Part shown: piece by piece, positions 23,129-30,777 of the stretch | How positions within the stretch are numbered: the first letter of the stretch is position 1 | Layout: each line of letters starts with the position of its first letter | Assembly (NCBI GenBank): GCA_045649265.1 | Contig: JAZRPO010000080.1 | Span: 1-41,994 of the forward strand | Direction: 5' to 3' | Length of the DNA stretch: 41,994 nt | Origin: SIG480 sp045649265 | Lineage (GTDB): Bacteria; Bacillota; Clostridia; Oscillospirales; JAAYXM01 | Made by a program: the position numbers and the translations under genes | The notes under the pieces: generated by a model | Databases searched by the model: none | What the model was told of the DNA's origin: nothing | Seen by the model: the letters and a program-made list of their open reading frames with translations, nothing else

Positions 23129-23953
23129 GTGACGGAAATGTATGAAAAGCTCTTAACCGCACTAGAAGCGGTCAGAAAAAAGACGGACTTTATACCAAAG
23201 GTTGCGCTTGTTCTGGGCTCAGGGCTCGGCGAGTTTGCAGAGGGTGACGATATTGTTGCCGAAATTTCATATGATGAGCTTCCGGGGTTCCCGATCTCGT
23301 CTGTTGTCGGCCACAAGGGGCGCTTCGTTTTTAAATATATAGAGGGCGTTCCTGCGGTAATAATGCAGGGAAGAGTTCATTATTATGAGGGTTATACTAT
23401 GCAAGAGGTTGTTATGCCGATTCGCCTCATGAAGCTTATGGGAGCTGAAATTCTCTTTTTAACGAATGCGGCAGGAGGGATAAACAGAAGCTTCGCCGAG
23501 GGGGCGCTTATGCTCATATGTGACCATATTTCAAGCCTTGTTCCGTCACCGCTTGCAGGGGGAAACATAGATGAGCTTGGTCCGAGGTTTCCTGATATGA
23601 GTAGCGTGTATGACGAAGAGCTGAGAGCGATTGTAAAGAAAACGGCGAAAGAGCAGAATATACAGCTTTTTGAGGGGGTATATGTTCAGACCTCAGGCCC
23701 GAATTACGAAACTCCTGCGGAAATTCGCACCTTTGAGCGCTGGGGAGCGGATGCAGTTGGGATGAGCACGGCGTGCGAGGCTATGGCGGCGCGCCATATG
23801 GGGATGCGAGTGTGTGGGATAAGCTGTATATCAAATATGGCGGCAGGGCTGAATAAAGCCCCGCTTTCGCATGAGGATATAAAACGAATGGCAGAGAGAA
23901 TAGGTGGCGACTTTAAAAAACTTGTCTCTGCCGCAGTTGCAAAAATGAAATAA
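23129..23953 (+). CDS. punA: Purine-nucleoside phosphorylase (PunA/type II)
   Basis: 274 residues, the trimeric PNP type that cleaves inosine and guanosine with phosphate to base and ribose-1-phosphate. Motifs: LVLGSGLGEFAE (phosphate loop), VVGHKGRFVFK, MQGRVHYYEGY (the Arg/His phosphate site), LTNAAGGINRSF and the base-site region TFERWGADAVGMSTACEAMAA, where Glu and the later ISCISNMAAG residues are typical for 6-oxopurine specificity. GTG 23129 follows AAGGAG with 5-nt spacing. End of the yloU-fakA-recG-punA operon; it faces guaB across a shared terminator. Confidence 0.94.
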   Translation: MTEMYEKLLTALEAVRKKTDFIPKVALVLGSGLGEFAEGDDIVAEISYDELPGFPISSVVGHKGRFVFKYIEGVPAVIMQGRVHYYEGYTMQEVVMPIRLMKLMGAEILFLTNAAGGINRSFAEGALMLICDHISSLVPSPLAGGNIDELGPRFPDMSSVYDEELRAIVKKTAKEQNIQLFEGVYVQTSGPNYETPAEIRTFERWGADAVGMSTACEAMAARHMGMRVCGISCISNMAAGLNKAPLSHEDIKRMAERIGGDFKKLVSAAVAKMK

Positions 23954-23992
23954 AAAGTCATAACCTCCGGCTTAGCCGGAGGTTATGACTTT
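23954..23992. terminator. Bidirectional terminator between punA and guaB
   Basis: An 18-bp perfect stem (23954-23971 with 23975-23992) with loop TTA and A/T flanks, the strongest terminator in the window. Confidence 0.93.
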
Positions 23993-24000
23993 TATATTTG

Positions 24001-25464
24001 TTATGGACTTACGGAGTAGTTTGGAGCTTCTTTTGTTATGTAAATGTCGTGCGGATGGCTTTCTTTGAGGCCTGCGCCCGTAATCTTTATGAAGCGGCCG
24101 TTTTCACGGAGAGCTTCAATATTCTTTGCACCGCAATAACCCATACCTGCGCGAAGACCGCCGATGAGCTGGTAAATAGTATCTCCGGCAGCGCCCTTGT
24201 AAGGAACACGGCCTTCAACACCCTCCGGAACGAGCTTTCTGTTATTGTTCTGGAAGTAACGGTCGCGGCCGCCCTTTGCCATAGCACCGAGAGAGCCCAT
24301 ACCGCGATATACTTTAAAGCGTCTGCCCTGGAACATTTCAAAATCTCCGGGAGCTTCGTCACAGCCTGCAAGGAGCGATCCAAGCATAATGACGGAGGCA
24401 CCTGCGCAAATAGCCTTCGGGATATCTCCTGAGTATTTAATACCGCCGTCTGCGATTACCGGAATGTCATATTTGTCTGCAATCTCGGCAACAGTCATAA
24501 TGGCTGTAATCTGAGGAACACCGATACCGGCAACGATTCGGGTTGTACAGATAGCGCCCGGGCCCATGCCGACTTTAAGAGCGTCAGCACCGGCTTTGAT
24601 GAGGTCGCGCGCAGCTTCGGGAGTAGCAATGTTGCCGGCAATAAGCTCAATGTGAGGAAATGCGTTCTTGATTTTTGAAACTGCTTTGACAATATCAACA
24701 TGATGACCGTGAGCGCTGTCGAGAGTTAAGACATCAACGCCCGCATCTGACAGAGCTTTTGCACGGTCGAGAACGTCGGGTGTGTTTCCGATAGCGGCAG
24801 CGACAATAAGACGGCCCTTATCATCACGAGCAGAGTTCGGATAACGCAGAGCTTTTTCGATGTCTTTTATGGTGATAAGACCTCGAAGGGCCATATTTAC
24901 ATCAACGATGGGAAGTTTTTCAATTTTGTTTTTCCGAAGAATTTCGGTAGCATCTTCAAGTGTTGTGCCGACAGGAGCCGTAATGAGATTATCCTTTGTC
25001 ATAACCTCCTTAATGGGACGGTTATAGTCAGTTTCAAACTTCATATCACGGTTTGTAATGATACCGACAAGCTTGCCGTCATCGCATATCGGAACACCTG
25101 AAATGCGATATTTTGCCATAAGGTCATCCGCATCGCCCAAGGTGTTTTCAGGGCTCAGAAAGAAGGGGTTTGTAATAACTCCGTTTTCAGAGCGTTTAAC
25201 CATATCAACTTCCATGGCTTGATCTTCGATTGACATGTTTTTGTGAATAACACCGATTCCGCCTTCTCTGGCAACAGCGATTGCCATTCTGGATTCCGTA
25301 ACAGTATCCATAGCCGCACTCATAATCGGAATGTTAAGTGAAAGCTTCTTTGTAAGACGGGTTGTTACATCAATATCCGCAGGAAGAATTTCACTTTTTG
25401 CAGGGACGAGCAAAACATCATCAAACGTGAGACCTTCGCCGCAAACCTTGTTATTAATATTCAT
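24001..25464 (-). CDS. guaB: IMP dehydrogenase
   Basis: 487 residues. It oxidizes IMP to XMP with NAD, the committed step of guanine nucleotide synthesis. The N-terminus GEGLTFDDVLLVPAKSEILP is typical; a Bateman pair of CBS domains spans about residues 95-205 and can bind nucleotides. The catalytic loop GMGPGAICTTRIVAGIGVPQ contains the active-site Cys, and YRGMGSLGAM and VEGRVPYKGAAGD are conserved. ATG 25464 gives the usual start MNINNKV; a Met eight codons upstream is possible but has no better site. No purine riboswitch is visible in the short leader. Confidence 0.95.
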   Translation of the reverse strand: MNINNKVCGEGLTFDDVLLVPAKSEILPADIDVTTRLTKKLSLNIPIMSAAMDTVTESRMAIAVAREGGIGVIHKNMSIEDQAMEVDMVKRSENGVITNPFFLSPENTLGDADDLMAKYRISGVPICDDGKLVGIITNRDMKFETDYNRPIKEVMTKDNLITAPVGTTLEDATEILRKNKIEKLPIVDVNMALRGLITIKDIEKALRYPNSARDDKGRLIVAAAIGNTPDVLDRAKALSDAGVDVLTLDSAHGHHVDIVKAVSKIKNAFPHIELIAGNIATPEAARDLIKAGADALKVGMGPGAICTTRIVAGIGVPQITAIMTVAEIADKYDIPVIADGGIKYSGDIPKAICAGASVIMLGSLLAGCDEAPGDFEMFQGRRFKVYRGMGSLGAMAKGGRDRYFQNNNRKLVPEGVEGRVPYKGAAGDTIYQLIGGLRAGMGYCGAKNIEALRENGRFIKITGAGLKESHPHDIYITKEAPNYSVSP

Positions 25465-25501
25465 AATCCGCAAAGCTCCTTTTCTCATTATATTACCCTA
25501 T

Positions 25502-25531
25502 ATAATACACCGAAAAAGAGGCTTTTGTCAA
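25502..25531 (-). promoter_or_regulatory. Promoter of guaB
   Basis: TTGACA (25526-25531), 18-nt spacer, TATTAT (25502-25507) on the minus strand, about 37 nt before the start codon. Confidence 0.7.
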
Positions 25532-25543
25532 GGTTTATTCGAC

Positions 25544-26752
25544 TTATTTCTCTATCGGAAAATCTCCGTTCAGAAGTGATGCATGCGTCATGGAGGCAGG
25601 GCCGAATTTTTCGCGGATTTTGTCTATTGTAAGCTCAATGTCCTCGCGCTTTTTTCGGTAATTATCTTCGCCGAAGAGAGAAATCTGCAAGGCTTCAGCA
25701 TTTTCCTCATCAATAAGAGAATTTGCCGAAACAGTGAGCATGCGAACAGGAGCTGAGGCTTGCATATAATGCTTTTTATAAAGAAGGAGGCAGGCCTTTG
25801 AAATATCGCTCGAAAGATGAGTGGCGAAAGGGAGCGTCATCTGCCTTGAAGTAGTTTTGAAGTTATCGTCGCGCAGTGTCAGAGATATTGATAAGGCTCG
25901 CTTTTTATGGCGGCGAAGCCGCGAGGCAACATCATCGGCAAGAGCGGTAAGCTCCGTTTGAACTTCAGATATAGATGTGAGGTTGCGAGCGAAAGTGATT
26001 CCTCGGCTTATGGATTTCGGGGCAGTTTCTTCAAAAGCTGATTTGACGGTCGAGTTATCGTTGCCGTTTGCATAGTCATAAATCAATTCTCCGTTTTTTC
26101 CAAGATGCGCGGAAATTGTTGAGCGTGGGCTTCGGGCAAGGTCACCTATTGTTTTGATTCCGAGCCGCTCAAAAACAGAGCTCGTGCTTTTTCCGACAAA
26201 AAGCAGGTCTGAAACCGGAAGCGGCCAGACTATGCTTTTGAAGTTTTCACGGGTGATGAGAGTTGTGGCATCAGGCTTTTTATAGTCACTCCCGAGCTTT
26301 GCAAATGACTTTGTGAAAGAAACACCGACAGAGATAGTCAAGCCGGTTTCCTCAAAAACCACCCTACGAAGCTCATCTGCAATTTGCAAACCGGAGCCGA
26401 AAAGGTGAAGCGAGCCTGTAACATCAAGCCACGACTCATCAATTCCGAATGGTTCGACAAGGTCTGTATATCTCAGATAAATATCATTAACAATTTTAGA
26501 GTATTTTGAATAGTCGCGATAGTGAGGGGGAACAAGAACAAGTTCAGGGCATTTTTTTAATGCTTTCCAGATGGTTTCTGCGGTTTTTACCCCATATGCC
26601 TTTGCCTTTTCGTTCTTTGCAAGAATGATTCCGTGGCGCTTCTTCGGATCGCCGCAAACGGCAACGGGATATGCCCGAAGCTCAGGGTTTCGAACTTCTT
26701 CAACAGATGCAAAAAATGAATTCAGATCACAGTGCAAAATCGTGCGCTCCAA
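25544..26752 (-). CDS. dinB: Y-family DNA polymerase (DNA polymerase IV type)
   Basis: 402 residues, a translesion polymerase that copies past damaged bases at the cost of fidelity. Catalytic acidic residues are in place: Asp9 in ILHCDLNSFFASVEE and Asp105-Glu106 in GIDESWLD. The thumb helix-hairpin-helix (FERLGIKTIGDLARS) and little-finger domain follow. QISLF near residue 358 fits the sliding-clamp binding consensus. It starts with TTG 26752, 7 nt behind GGAGG. The promoter contains a perfect 27-nt palindrome where a repressor could sit. Whether it is DinB or a UvrX/YqjW-type polymerase is less certain than the family. Confidence 0.9.
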   Translation of the reverse strand: MERTILHCDLNSFFASVEEVRNPELRAYPVAVCGDPKKRHGIILAKNEKAKAYGVKTAETIWKALKKCPELVLVPPHYRDYSKYSKIVNDIYLRYTDLVEPFGIDESWLDVTGSLHLFGSGLQIADELRRVVFEETGLTISVGVSFTKSFAKLGSDYKKPDATTLITRENFKSIVWPLPVSDLLFVGKSTSSVFERLGIKTIGDLARSPRSTISAHLGKNGELIYDYANGNDNSTVKSAFEETAPKSISRGITFARNLTSISEVQTELTALADDVASRLRRHKKRALSISLTLRDDNFKTTSRQMTLPFATHLSSDISKACLLLYKKHYMQASAPVRMLTVSANSLIDEENAEALQISLFGEDNYRKKREDIELTIDKIREKFGPASMTHASLLNGDFPIEK

Positions 26753-26767
26753 AAAAACACCTCCTTC

Positions 26768-26794
26768 AGTATTATCATTTTAAATGATAATACT
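26768..26794 (-). promoter_or_regulatory. Perfect 27-nt palindrome, candidate operator of the Y-family polymerase
   Basis: Arms AGTATTATCATTT and AAATGATAATACT around one central T, 13 of 13 paired. It begins directly after the -10 hexamer on the minus strand and so covers the probable start of transcription. It does not contain the GAAC-N4-GTTC box of Gram-positive LexA. As RNA it would form a hairpin just ahead of the ribosome binding site. Confidence 0.7.
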
Positions 26795-26823
26795 AGTATA
26801 ACCTAAAACAAATCGAATGTCAA
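26795..26823 (-). promoter_or_regulatory. Promoter of the Y-family polymerase
   Basis: TTGACA (26818-26823), 17-nt spacer, TATACT (26795-26800) on the minus strand. Confidence 0.8.
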
Positions 26824-26826
26824 TAA

Positions 26827-26856
26827 GAAGAGCCCCGGAAAATTCCGGAGCTCTTC
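26827..26856 (-). terminator. Hairpin after the Asn/Gln-rich small gene
   Basis: GAAGAGC/GCTCTTC and CCGGAA/TTCCGG helices with one internal mismatch. The U-run on the minus strand is weak. Confidence 0.6.
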
Positions 26857-26869
26857 TTTTGCAAAATTC

Positions 26870-27001
26870 TTAGTAGTTTTCGTTTTCGTTCTTCTTATTC
26901 TGCTGGTTGTTCTGATTGTTCTTGTTCTGCTGATTCTGATTGTTCTTATTCTGCTGGTTGTTCTGGTTGTTCTGGTTCTGCTGATTGTTTTCCTTTGACA
27001 T
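26870..27001 (-). CDS. Asn/Gln-rich small protein (SASP-like composition)
   Basis: A 43-residue gene not reported by a 60-residue cutoff. It reads MSKENNQQNQNN and so on, with almost only Asn, Gln and Lys, ending KKNENENY. ATG 27001 follows GAGGTGA with 8-nt spacing, and a hairpin follows the stop, so it looks like a real transcription unit. Repeats of the NNQQN kind are seen at both DNA and protein level. Very Asn/Gln-rich short proteins occur in spore formers, including gamma-type small acid-soluble spore proteins that serve as amino-acid stores. The upstream GAATA, then CACAATA after about 17 nt, is a weak match to forespore sigma-F/G promoters. The SASP-like role is inference from composition. 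Confidence 0.6.
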   Translation of the reverse strand: MSKENNQQNQNNQNNQQNKNNQNQQNKNNQNNQQNKKNENENY

Positions 27002-27109
27002 TTAAAGTCACCTCATAAAAATCTATCATCATCGTTTTTCAATGATGTATTTGTATTGTGCGTAGCTTTGAGGAATTTATTCAGCATAAGCGAAAATATT
27101 TTAATTGTC

Positions 27110-27138
27110 TTGAAAAAATTCTATTTTTGTTATATACT
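27110..27138 (+). promoter_or_regulatory. Promoter of yebC
   Basis: TTGAAA (27110-27115), 17-nt spacer, TATACT (27133-27138). Confidence 0.75.
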
Positions 27139-27171
27139 ATATACAATGAATATAAGGAATGAGGAAGTATA

Positions 27172-27894
27172 ATGTCAGGACACTCCAAATGGAAAAATAT
27201 TCTTCATAAAAAAGAAAAAACAGATGCTCAGAAAGCAAAAATTTTCACAAAGATAGGAAGAGAAATGTCAGTTGCGGTTAAGGAGGGCGGGCCGGACCCG
27301 GTCAGCAACTCAAAGCTTGCAGCCTGCATTGCAAAAGCTAAGGCGAACAATGTTCCAAACGACAACATCAAGCGCATAATTGAGCGCGCCGCAGGTGCAG
27401 ACGGCGCAAGTTATGAAACCATAGTGTATGAGGGGTATGGCCCTTGCGGAGTTGCCGTGATTGTTGAAACGATGACGGACAACAGAAACAGAACCGCTTC
27501 CGAGATGCGCCATTATTTTGACAAGTTCGGCGGAAACCTTGGTGCAAGCGGTTGCGTAAGCTGGCAGTTTGACAATAAAGGCGTTATCGTTGTTGAACGC
27601 GGCGAAACTGATGAAGATGAGCTTATGATGGCTTGCATAGAAGCTGGAGCGGATGACGTTGAGGTTTCTGAGGAGGCAGCAGAGGTATATTGCGATCCTA
27701 GCACGGTCTCTGGTGTGAGCGAAGCTCTCACCGCTGCAGGATATACTGTTCTTTCTGCTGAGGCTGAACTTGTTCCGCAAAATTATATGAAGCTTACGGA
27801 AGCAGATGACATCAAAAACATGCAGAAGCTCCTTGATATGCTTGATGATAATGACGATGTTCAGAACGTATATCATAATTGGGATGAAGAATAA
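27172..27894 (+). CDS. yebC: YebC/PmpR-family protein (TACO1-like)
   Basis: 240 residues, full length. The N-terminus SGHSKWKNILHKKEKTDAQKAKIFTKIGRE is the family signature; the next domains carry NVPNDNIKRIIERAAG and YEGYGPCGVAVIVETMTDNRNRT. Members were first seen as DNA-binding regulators (PmpR); more recent work ties the family to translation, relieving ribosome stalling at polyproline and similar stretches. ATG 27172 follows GAGGAAG. It is cotranscribed with the DegV/FakB gene 27 nt further on. Confidence 0.93.
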   Translation: MSGHSKWKNILHKKEKTDAQKAKIFTKIGREMSVAVKEGGPDPVSNSKLAACIAKAKANNVPNDNIKRIIERAAGADGASYETIVYEGYGPCGVAVIVETMTDNRNRTASEMRHYFDKFGGNLGASGCVSWQFDNKGVIVVERGETDEDELMMACIEAGADDVEVSEEAAEVYCDPSTVSGVSEALTAAGYTVLSAEAELVPQNYMKLTEADDIKNMQKLLDMLDDNDDVQNVYHNWDEE

Positions 27895-27921
27895 TTCGAT
27901 CTGAAAAGAGAGGGTAAAGAT

Positions 27922-28773
27922 ATGCCAAAAATCATTCTCAGTGCGGATCGCACATGCGATATTGGAGAAGCGCTTGCGGAAAAGTATTCCGTTAACCTTA
28001 TTTCATATCCTATAACTCTTGAAGAAAAGGTTTATATGGACAGTGTCAATATCACTCCTGATGCTTTATATGAAGCTTACCGCGAGAGAAAAGTTCTTCC
28101 GCAGACTTCTGCTGTAAATACTGCCGAATATGTTGACTATTTCAAGAAGTGGACGGATGAAGGCTATGAGGTAATTCACTTTACTCTTTCGTCTGCGGTA
28201 ACAAGAAGCTATCAGTCAGCGGTTCTCGCGGCGGAAGAGCTTCCGGGAGTATATGTCATTGATTCGAAGAATGTATCCTCGGCGATTGCGCTTCTTGTTA
28301 TGGAGGCGGGAGACAGAATTGCAAAAGGTATGGCTGCAAAGGATATAGTTGAAGAAGTGACGGCGCTTCGCGAAAAAAGCCACTGTAGCTTCGTTTTAGA
28401 AACTCTTGAATTTATGAAAGCGGGCGGCAGATGCTCGGGCGTTGCGGCGATTGCCGCCGGCGTTTTGGGGCTTAAAGTTTCAATCGAGGTTGATAATAAA
28501 ACGGGCGAGCTGCGCGCCGCAAAGAAGTATCGCGGGAATATGGAACGTGTTCTTTCTCAGTATATTGCGGAGCAGTTTGAGAAATATCCGAACATTGACC
28601 CAAAGCGTATGTATATAACTCATTCCGGTGTATCGGATGAGAGGCTCAATGCAGTAAAAAAGCAGGTCGAAGAAGCGAAGATATTCGAGGAAATTTATAT
28701 TTCCCGTGCGAGCTGTACAATTTCAACGCATTGTGGGCCGGGAACTCTCGGAGTTCTCTTTTTGGAAAAATAA
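27922..28773 (+). CDS. fakB: DegV-family fatty-acid-binding protein (FakB)
   Basis: 283 residues, normal DegV length. DegV/FakB proteins bind one fatty acid in a deep pocket and present it to FakA for phosphorylation. Family elements: ILSADRTCDIGEAL at the start, LPQTSAVNTAEYVDYF (phosphate and carboxylate site with the TS pair), HFTLSSAVTRSYQSA, LEFMKAGGRCSG and SCTISTHCGPGTLGVLF at the end. The partner gene fakA is 7 kb upstream in another operon. Which chain type (saturated or unsaturated) it prefers cannot be told. Confidence 0.9.
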   Translation: MPKIILSADRTCDIGEALAEKYSVNLISYPITLEEKVYMDSVNITPDALYEAYRERKVLPQTSAVNTAEYVDYFKKWTDEGYEVIHFTLSSAVTRSYQSAVLAAEELPGVYVIDSKNVSSAIALLVMEAGDRIAKGMAAKDIVEEVTALREKSHCSFVLETLEFMKAGGRCSGVAAIAAGVLGLKVSIEVDNKTGELRAAKKYRGNMERVLSQYIAEQFEKYPNIDPKRMYITHSGVSDERLNAVKKQVEEAKIFEEIYISRASCTISTHCGPGTLGVLFLEK

Positions 28774-28778
28774 ATTAA

Positions 28779-28812
28779 AAAATCCGGTGCTTATTCTTAA
28801 GCACCGGATTTT
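28779..28812. terminator. Bidirectional terminator between fakB and the SbcD-like gene
   Basis: A 15-bp perfect stem (28779-28793 with 28798-28812) with a 4-nt loop and A/T flanks. Confidence 0.92.
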
Positions 28813-28813
28813 T

Positions 28814-29890
28814 TTACACATCTCGATTTTCTATTGCATCGATTCCGAGGCGGCAAGCAAGCTCGATTTTTTTTCTATCGTTATCATCAGAGCATTTGTC
28901 AAGTGCTGCCTTCATTTTTCTGAGGAACAGCCCGCGAAGCCCATCGTCTGAGATGCCCTCCCACAGATTCCGGGGTGCAGAGGTTCTGTCGGTTATTGTA
29001 ACCTCCTCATAAGTTTTGGACAGAAGACTGTGAATTTCGTCAACACTTAGCGCATCTGCTTCTCCTGTAATCGTAAGCCTCAAAAATTCTCGCCTGGCGG
29101 GAGAAGGAAGCGCATTTAAAATACTGTGATCATCTGAAATATTAACTGTCGCCTCGCGGTACCTTATGTCAGAGACAGGGCGGCGGGAGAGAGAAACATA
29201 TCCCTTTGAGACCTCACCAATGTATACTGCGGTGTCGTAGCATTCACCAAAGTCACGTGCTTCGGGGCATCCGCAATAGGCATAGAAAACCCCATCGGCA
29301 TTCAGAATTTCGGTTGGCTTATGAACATGAGCAAGCGCTATGTAATCAGCTTTTGAAGCTGAAATTTCCGCGGTGGAGACAGGGCTGTAACCGTCTGTAT
29401 AAAGGTTTGAGTGAAGAATTATGATGTTTGCAAGCTCATCGTCAGGAACTGTGAAGCCTGAAAGCACCCTTTCATCGTAAATCTCGCTTGTGTAGGCAGC
29501 TCCGAAAATGCGAAGAGAAAGCTCGGGAAGCTCTACGGAGGAAAGCGAGCTTGATTTGAAGATATGCACATTCTTGGGGAAATCAAGCGTTGCATATGGC
29601 GATGATGGGGTGAGAGGGTCGTGGTTTCCCGGTGTTATAAAGACGTGGCATTTTGCCCGCTTCAAATCGTGCAGAAAAGAAGCTTCCGTTTCCGGACGGA
29701 TTGGATAAGCATCAAAGATATCTCCGGCGAAAATCAGGACATCAACTTTTTCGGAATTTGCCGTATCTATTATTTTTGAGAAAACTTCGCGGAGGCTTTG
29801 CCTCCGAAGACGCCCATCCTCAGATGAGAGCGTGCGGAAAGGGCTGTCGAGGTGCAAATCACCTGTGTGAATTATTTTAGCCATAGACAT
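28814..29890 (-). CDS. SbcD/Mre11-like DNA repair metallophosphoesterase (YhaO type)
   Basis: 358 residues. The phosphoesterase motifs appear in order: HTGDLHLDSPF, LIFAGDIFD, ITPGNHDP, ILHSN and LAHVHKPTE, giving the two-metal site of Mre11/SbcD nucleases. The C-terminal part from about residue 230 is the capping domain. The length and ending are closer to YhaO-type proteins than to full SbcD, and no SbcC/YhaN ATPase gene follows in this window. The ATG at 29890 starts right after the ymdB stop; ATG 29884 (MAKIIH) is equally good, as GAAAGG lies 4 or 10 nt before. It forms an operon with ymdB. Confidence 0.87.
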   Translation of the reverse strand: MSMAKIIHTGDLHLDSPFRTLSSEDGRLRRQSLREVFSKIIDTANSEKVDVLIFAGDIFDAYPIRPETEASFLHDLKRAKCHVFITPGNHDPLTPSSPYATLDFPKNVHIFKSSSLSSVELPELSLRIFGAAYTSEIYDERVLSGFTVPDDELANIIILHSNLYTDGYSPVSTAEISASKADYIALAHVHKPTEILNADGVFYAYCGCPEARDFGECYDTAVYIGEVSKGYVSLSRRPVSDIRYREATVNISDDHSILNALPSPARREFLRLTITGEADALSVDEIHSLLSKTYEEVTITDRTSAPRNLWEGISDDGLRGLFLRKMKAALDKCSDDNDRKKIELACRLGIDAIENRDV

Positions 29891-30670
29891 CTAACCTTTC
29901 AGGAGTTTGTTTATGCGGACGACCGAGAGACAGCGCCCATTATCTGAAATGTCAAAACATGCACCGTTTATCATGGCAGGGCCTGCAGCCTCTGAAAAAC
30001 GCTCAGGGATATTGCCGAGAAAGGTTTTGAGGGATTTTTCAGGAGCAGTTCCTATGACGGAGTTATATGCCCCGCACATTCCAAGATCGCAAATAAAGCC
30101 TGTTCCACTGGGGAGAACCTTTTCGTCAGCGGTCTGAACGTGGGTATGCGTACCCCATAATGCAGAAATGCGCCCATCAAGATAGAAGCCCAGAGCTTGC
30201 TTTTCGCTTGTGGCTTCTGCGTGAAAATCGCAAATGGCAAAATCATACTGCCCATCAAGTTGTTTAAGAATAGCATCTGCGGCAAAAAACGGATTATCTG
30301 CACCGAATGTTATGTTGCATCTGCCCAAAAGATTAATAACAAGGGCGCGTTTGCCAAAGGCATCAAAAATGCCGTAACCGTTGCCGGGCGCCGCCCCCGG
30401 AACATTCGCCGGGCGCAAAAGCGCCGGTTCACTCTCGATATACGGAGCGATTTGACGTTTTCCCCAGGTGTGGTTTCCGAGAGTGATGACATCAGCTCCG
30501 GCTTTGAAAAGCGAATCTGCCTGGCTGGGAGTAATTCCCACCATATCGGCATTTTCACCATTGATAACGGTGAAGCGGGCTCCATATTCCTGTTTGAGCA
30601 AAGAAAGGTGTTGGCAAACAGCACGGATTCCGATTTCTCCCACAACATCTCCAAGTGCTAAAATCTTCAA
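29891..30670 (-). CDS. ymdB: YmdB-family metallophosphoesterase
   Basis: 259 residues, full length. YmdB of Bacillus is a two-metal phosphodiesterase that hydrolyses 2',3'-cyclic nucleotides and influences biofilm and motility gene expression. Motifs: LALGDVVGEIG (start), INGENADMVGITP, TLGNHTWGKR, CDFHAEATSEK and WGTHTHVQTADE, which supply the metal ligands. It lies downstream of rny, as in many Bacillota, separated by a 107-nt gap holding a long inverted repeat. Confidence 0.94.
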   Translation of the reverse strand: MKILALGDVVGEIGIRAVCQHLSLLKQEYGARFTVINGENADMVGITPSQADSLFKAGADVITLGNHTWGKRQIAPYIESEPALLRPANVPGAAPGNGYGIFDAFGKRALVINLLGRCNITFGADNPFFAADAILKQLDGQYDFAICDFHAEATSEKQALGFYLDGRISALWGTHTHVQTADEKVLPSGTGFICDLGMCGAYNSVIGTAPEKSLKTFLGNIPERFSEAAGPAMINGACFDISDNGRCLSVVRINKLLKG

Positions 30671-30700
30671 GGTGGATACCTCTTTCTGATAGAATAAATT

Positions 30701-30753
30701 CAGTGGTATAATCTTTATGATATTGTATCACAAATATCAAGATTACACCACTG
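30701..30753. repeat. Long imperfect inverted repeat between rny and ymdB
   Basis: CAGTGGT-TAATCTT-GATAT arms pair with ATATC-AAGATTA-ACCACTG over about 20 bp with one G-U/A-C step and a 3-nt bulge, closing a loop of about 10 nt. Neither strand has a proper U-tract after it. Confidence 0.6.
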
Positions 30754-30777
30754 TAATTTTAAAAAATTATGCAGTTG

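Noticed and set aside
25465..25501. Purine riboswitch in front of guaB
   Set aside because: The space between promoter and start is under 40 nt, too short for the aptamer.
26768..26794. LexA or Fur/PerR box at the polymerase promoter
   Set aside because: No GAAC-N4-GTTC, and the half-sites are in the opposite order to Fur-type boxes.
26870..27001. Repeat array resembling a CRISPR or microsatellite
   Set aside because: The short repeats are an Asn/Gln codon run in one open frame with its own ribosome binding site; no constant spacer-repeat pattern.
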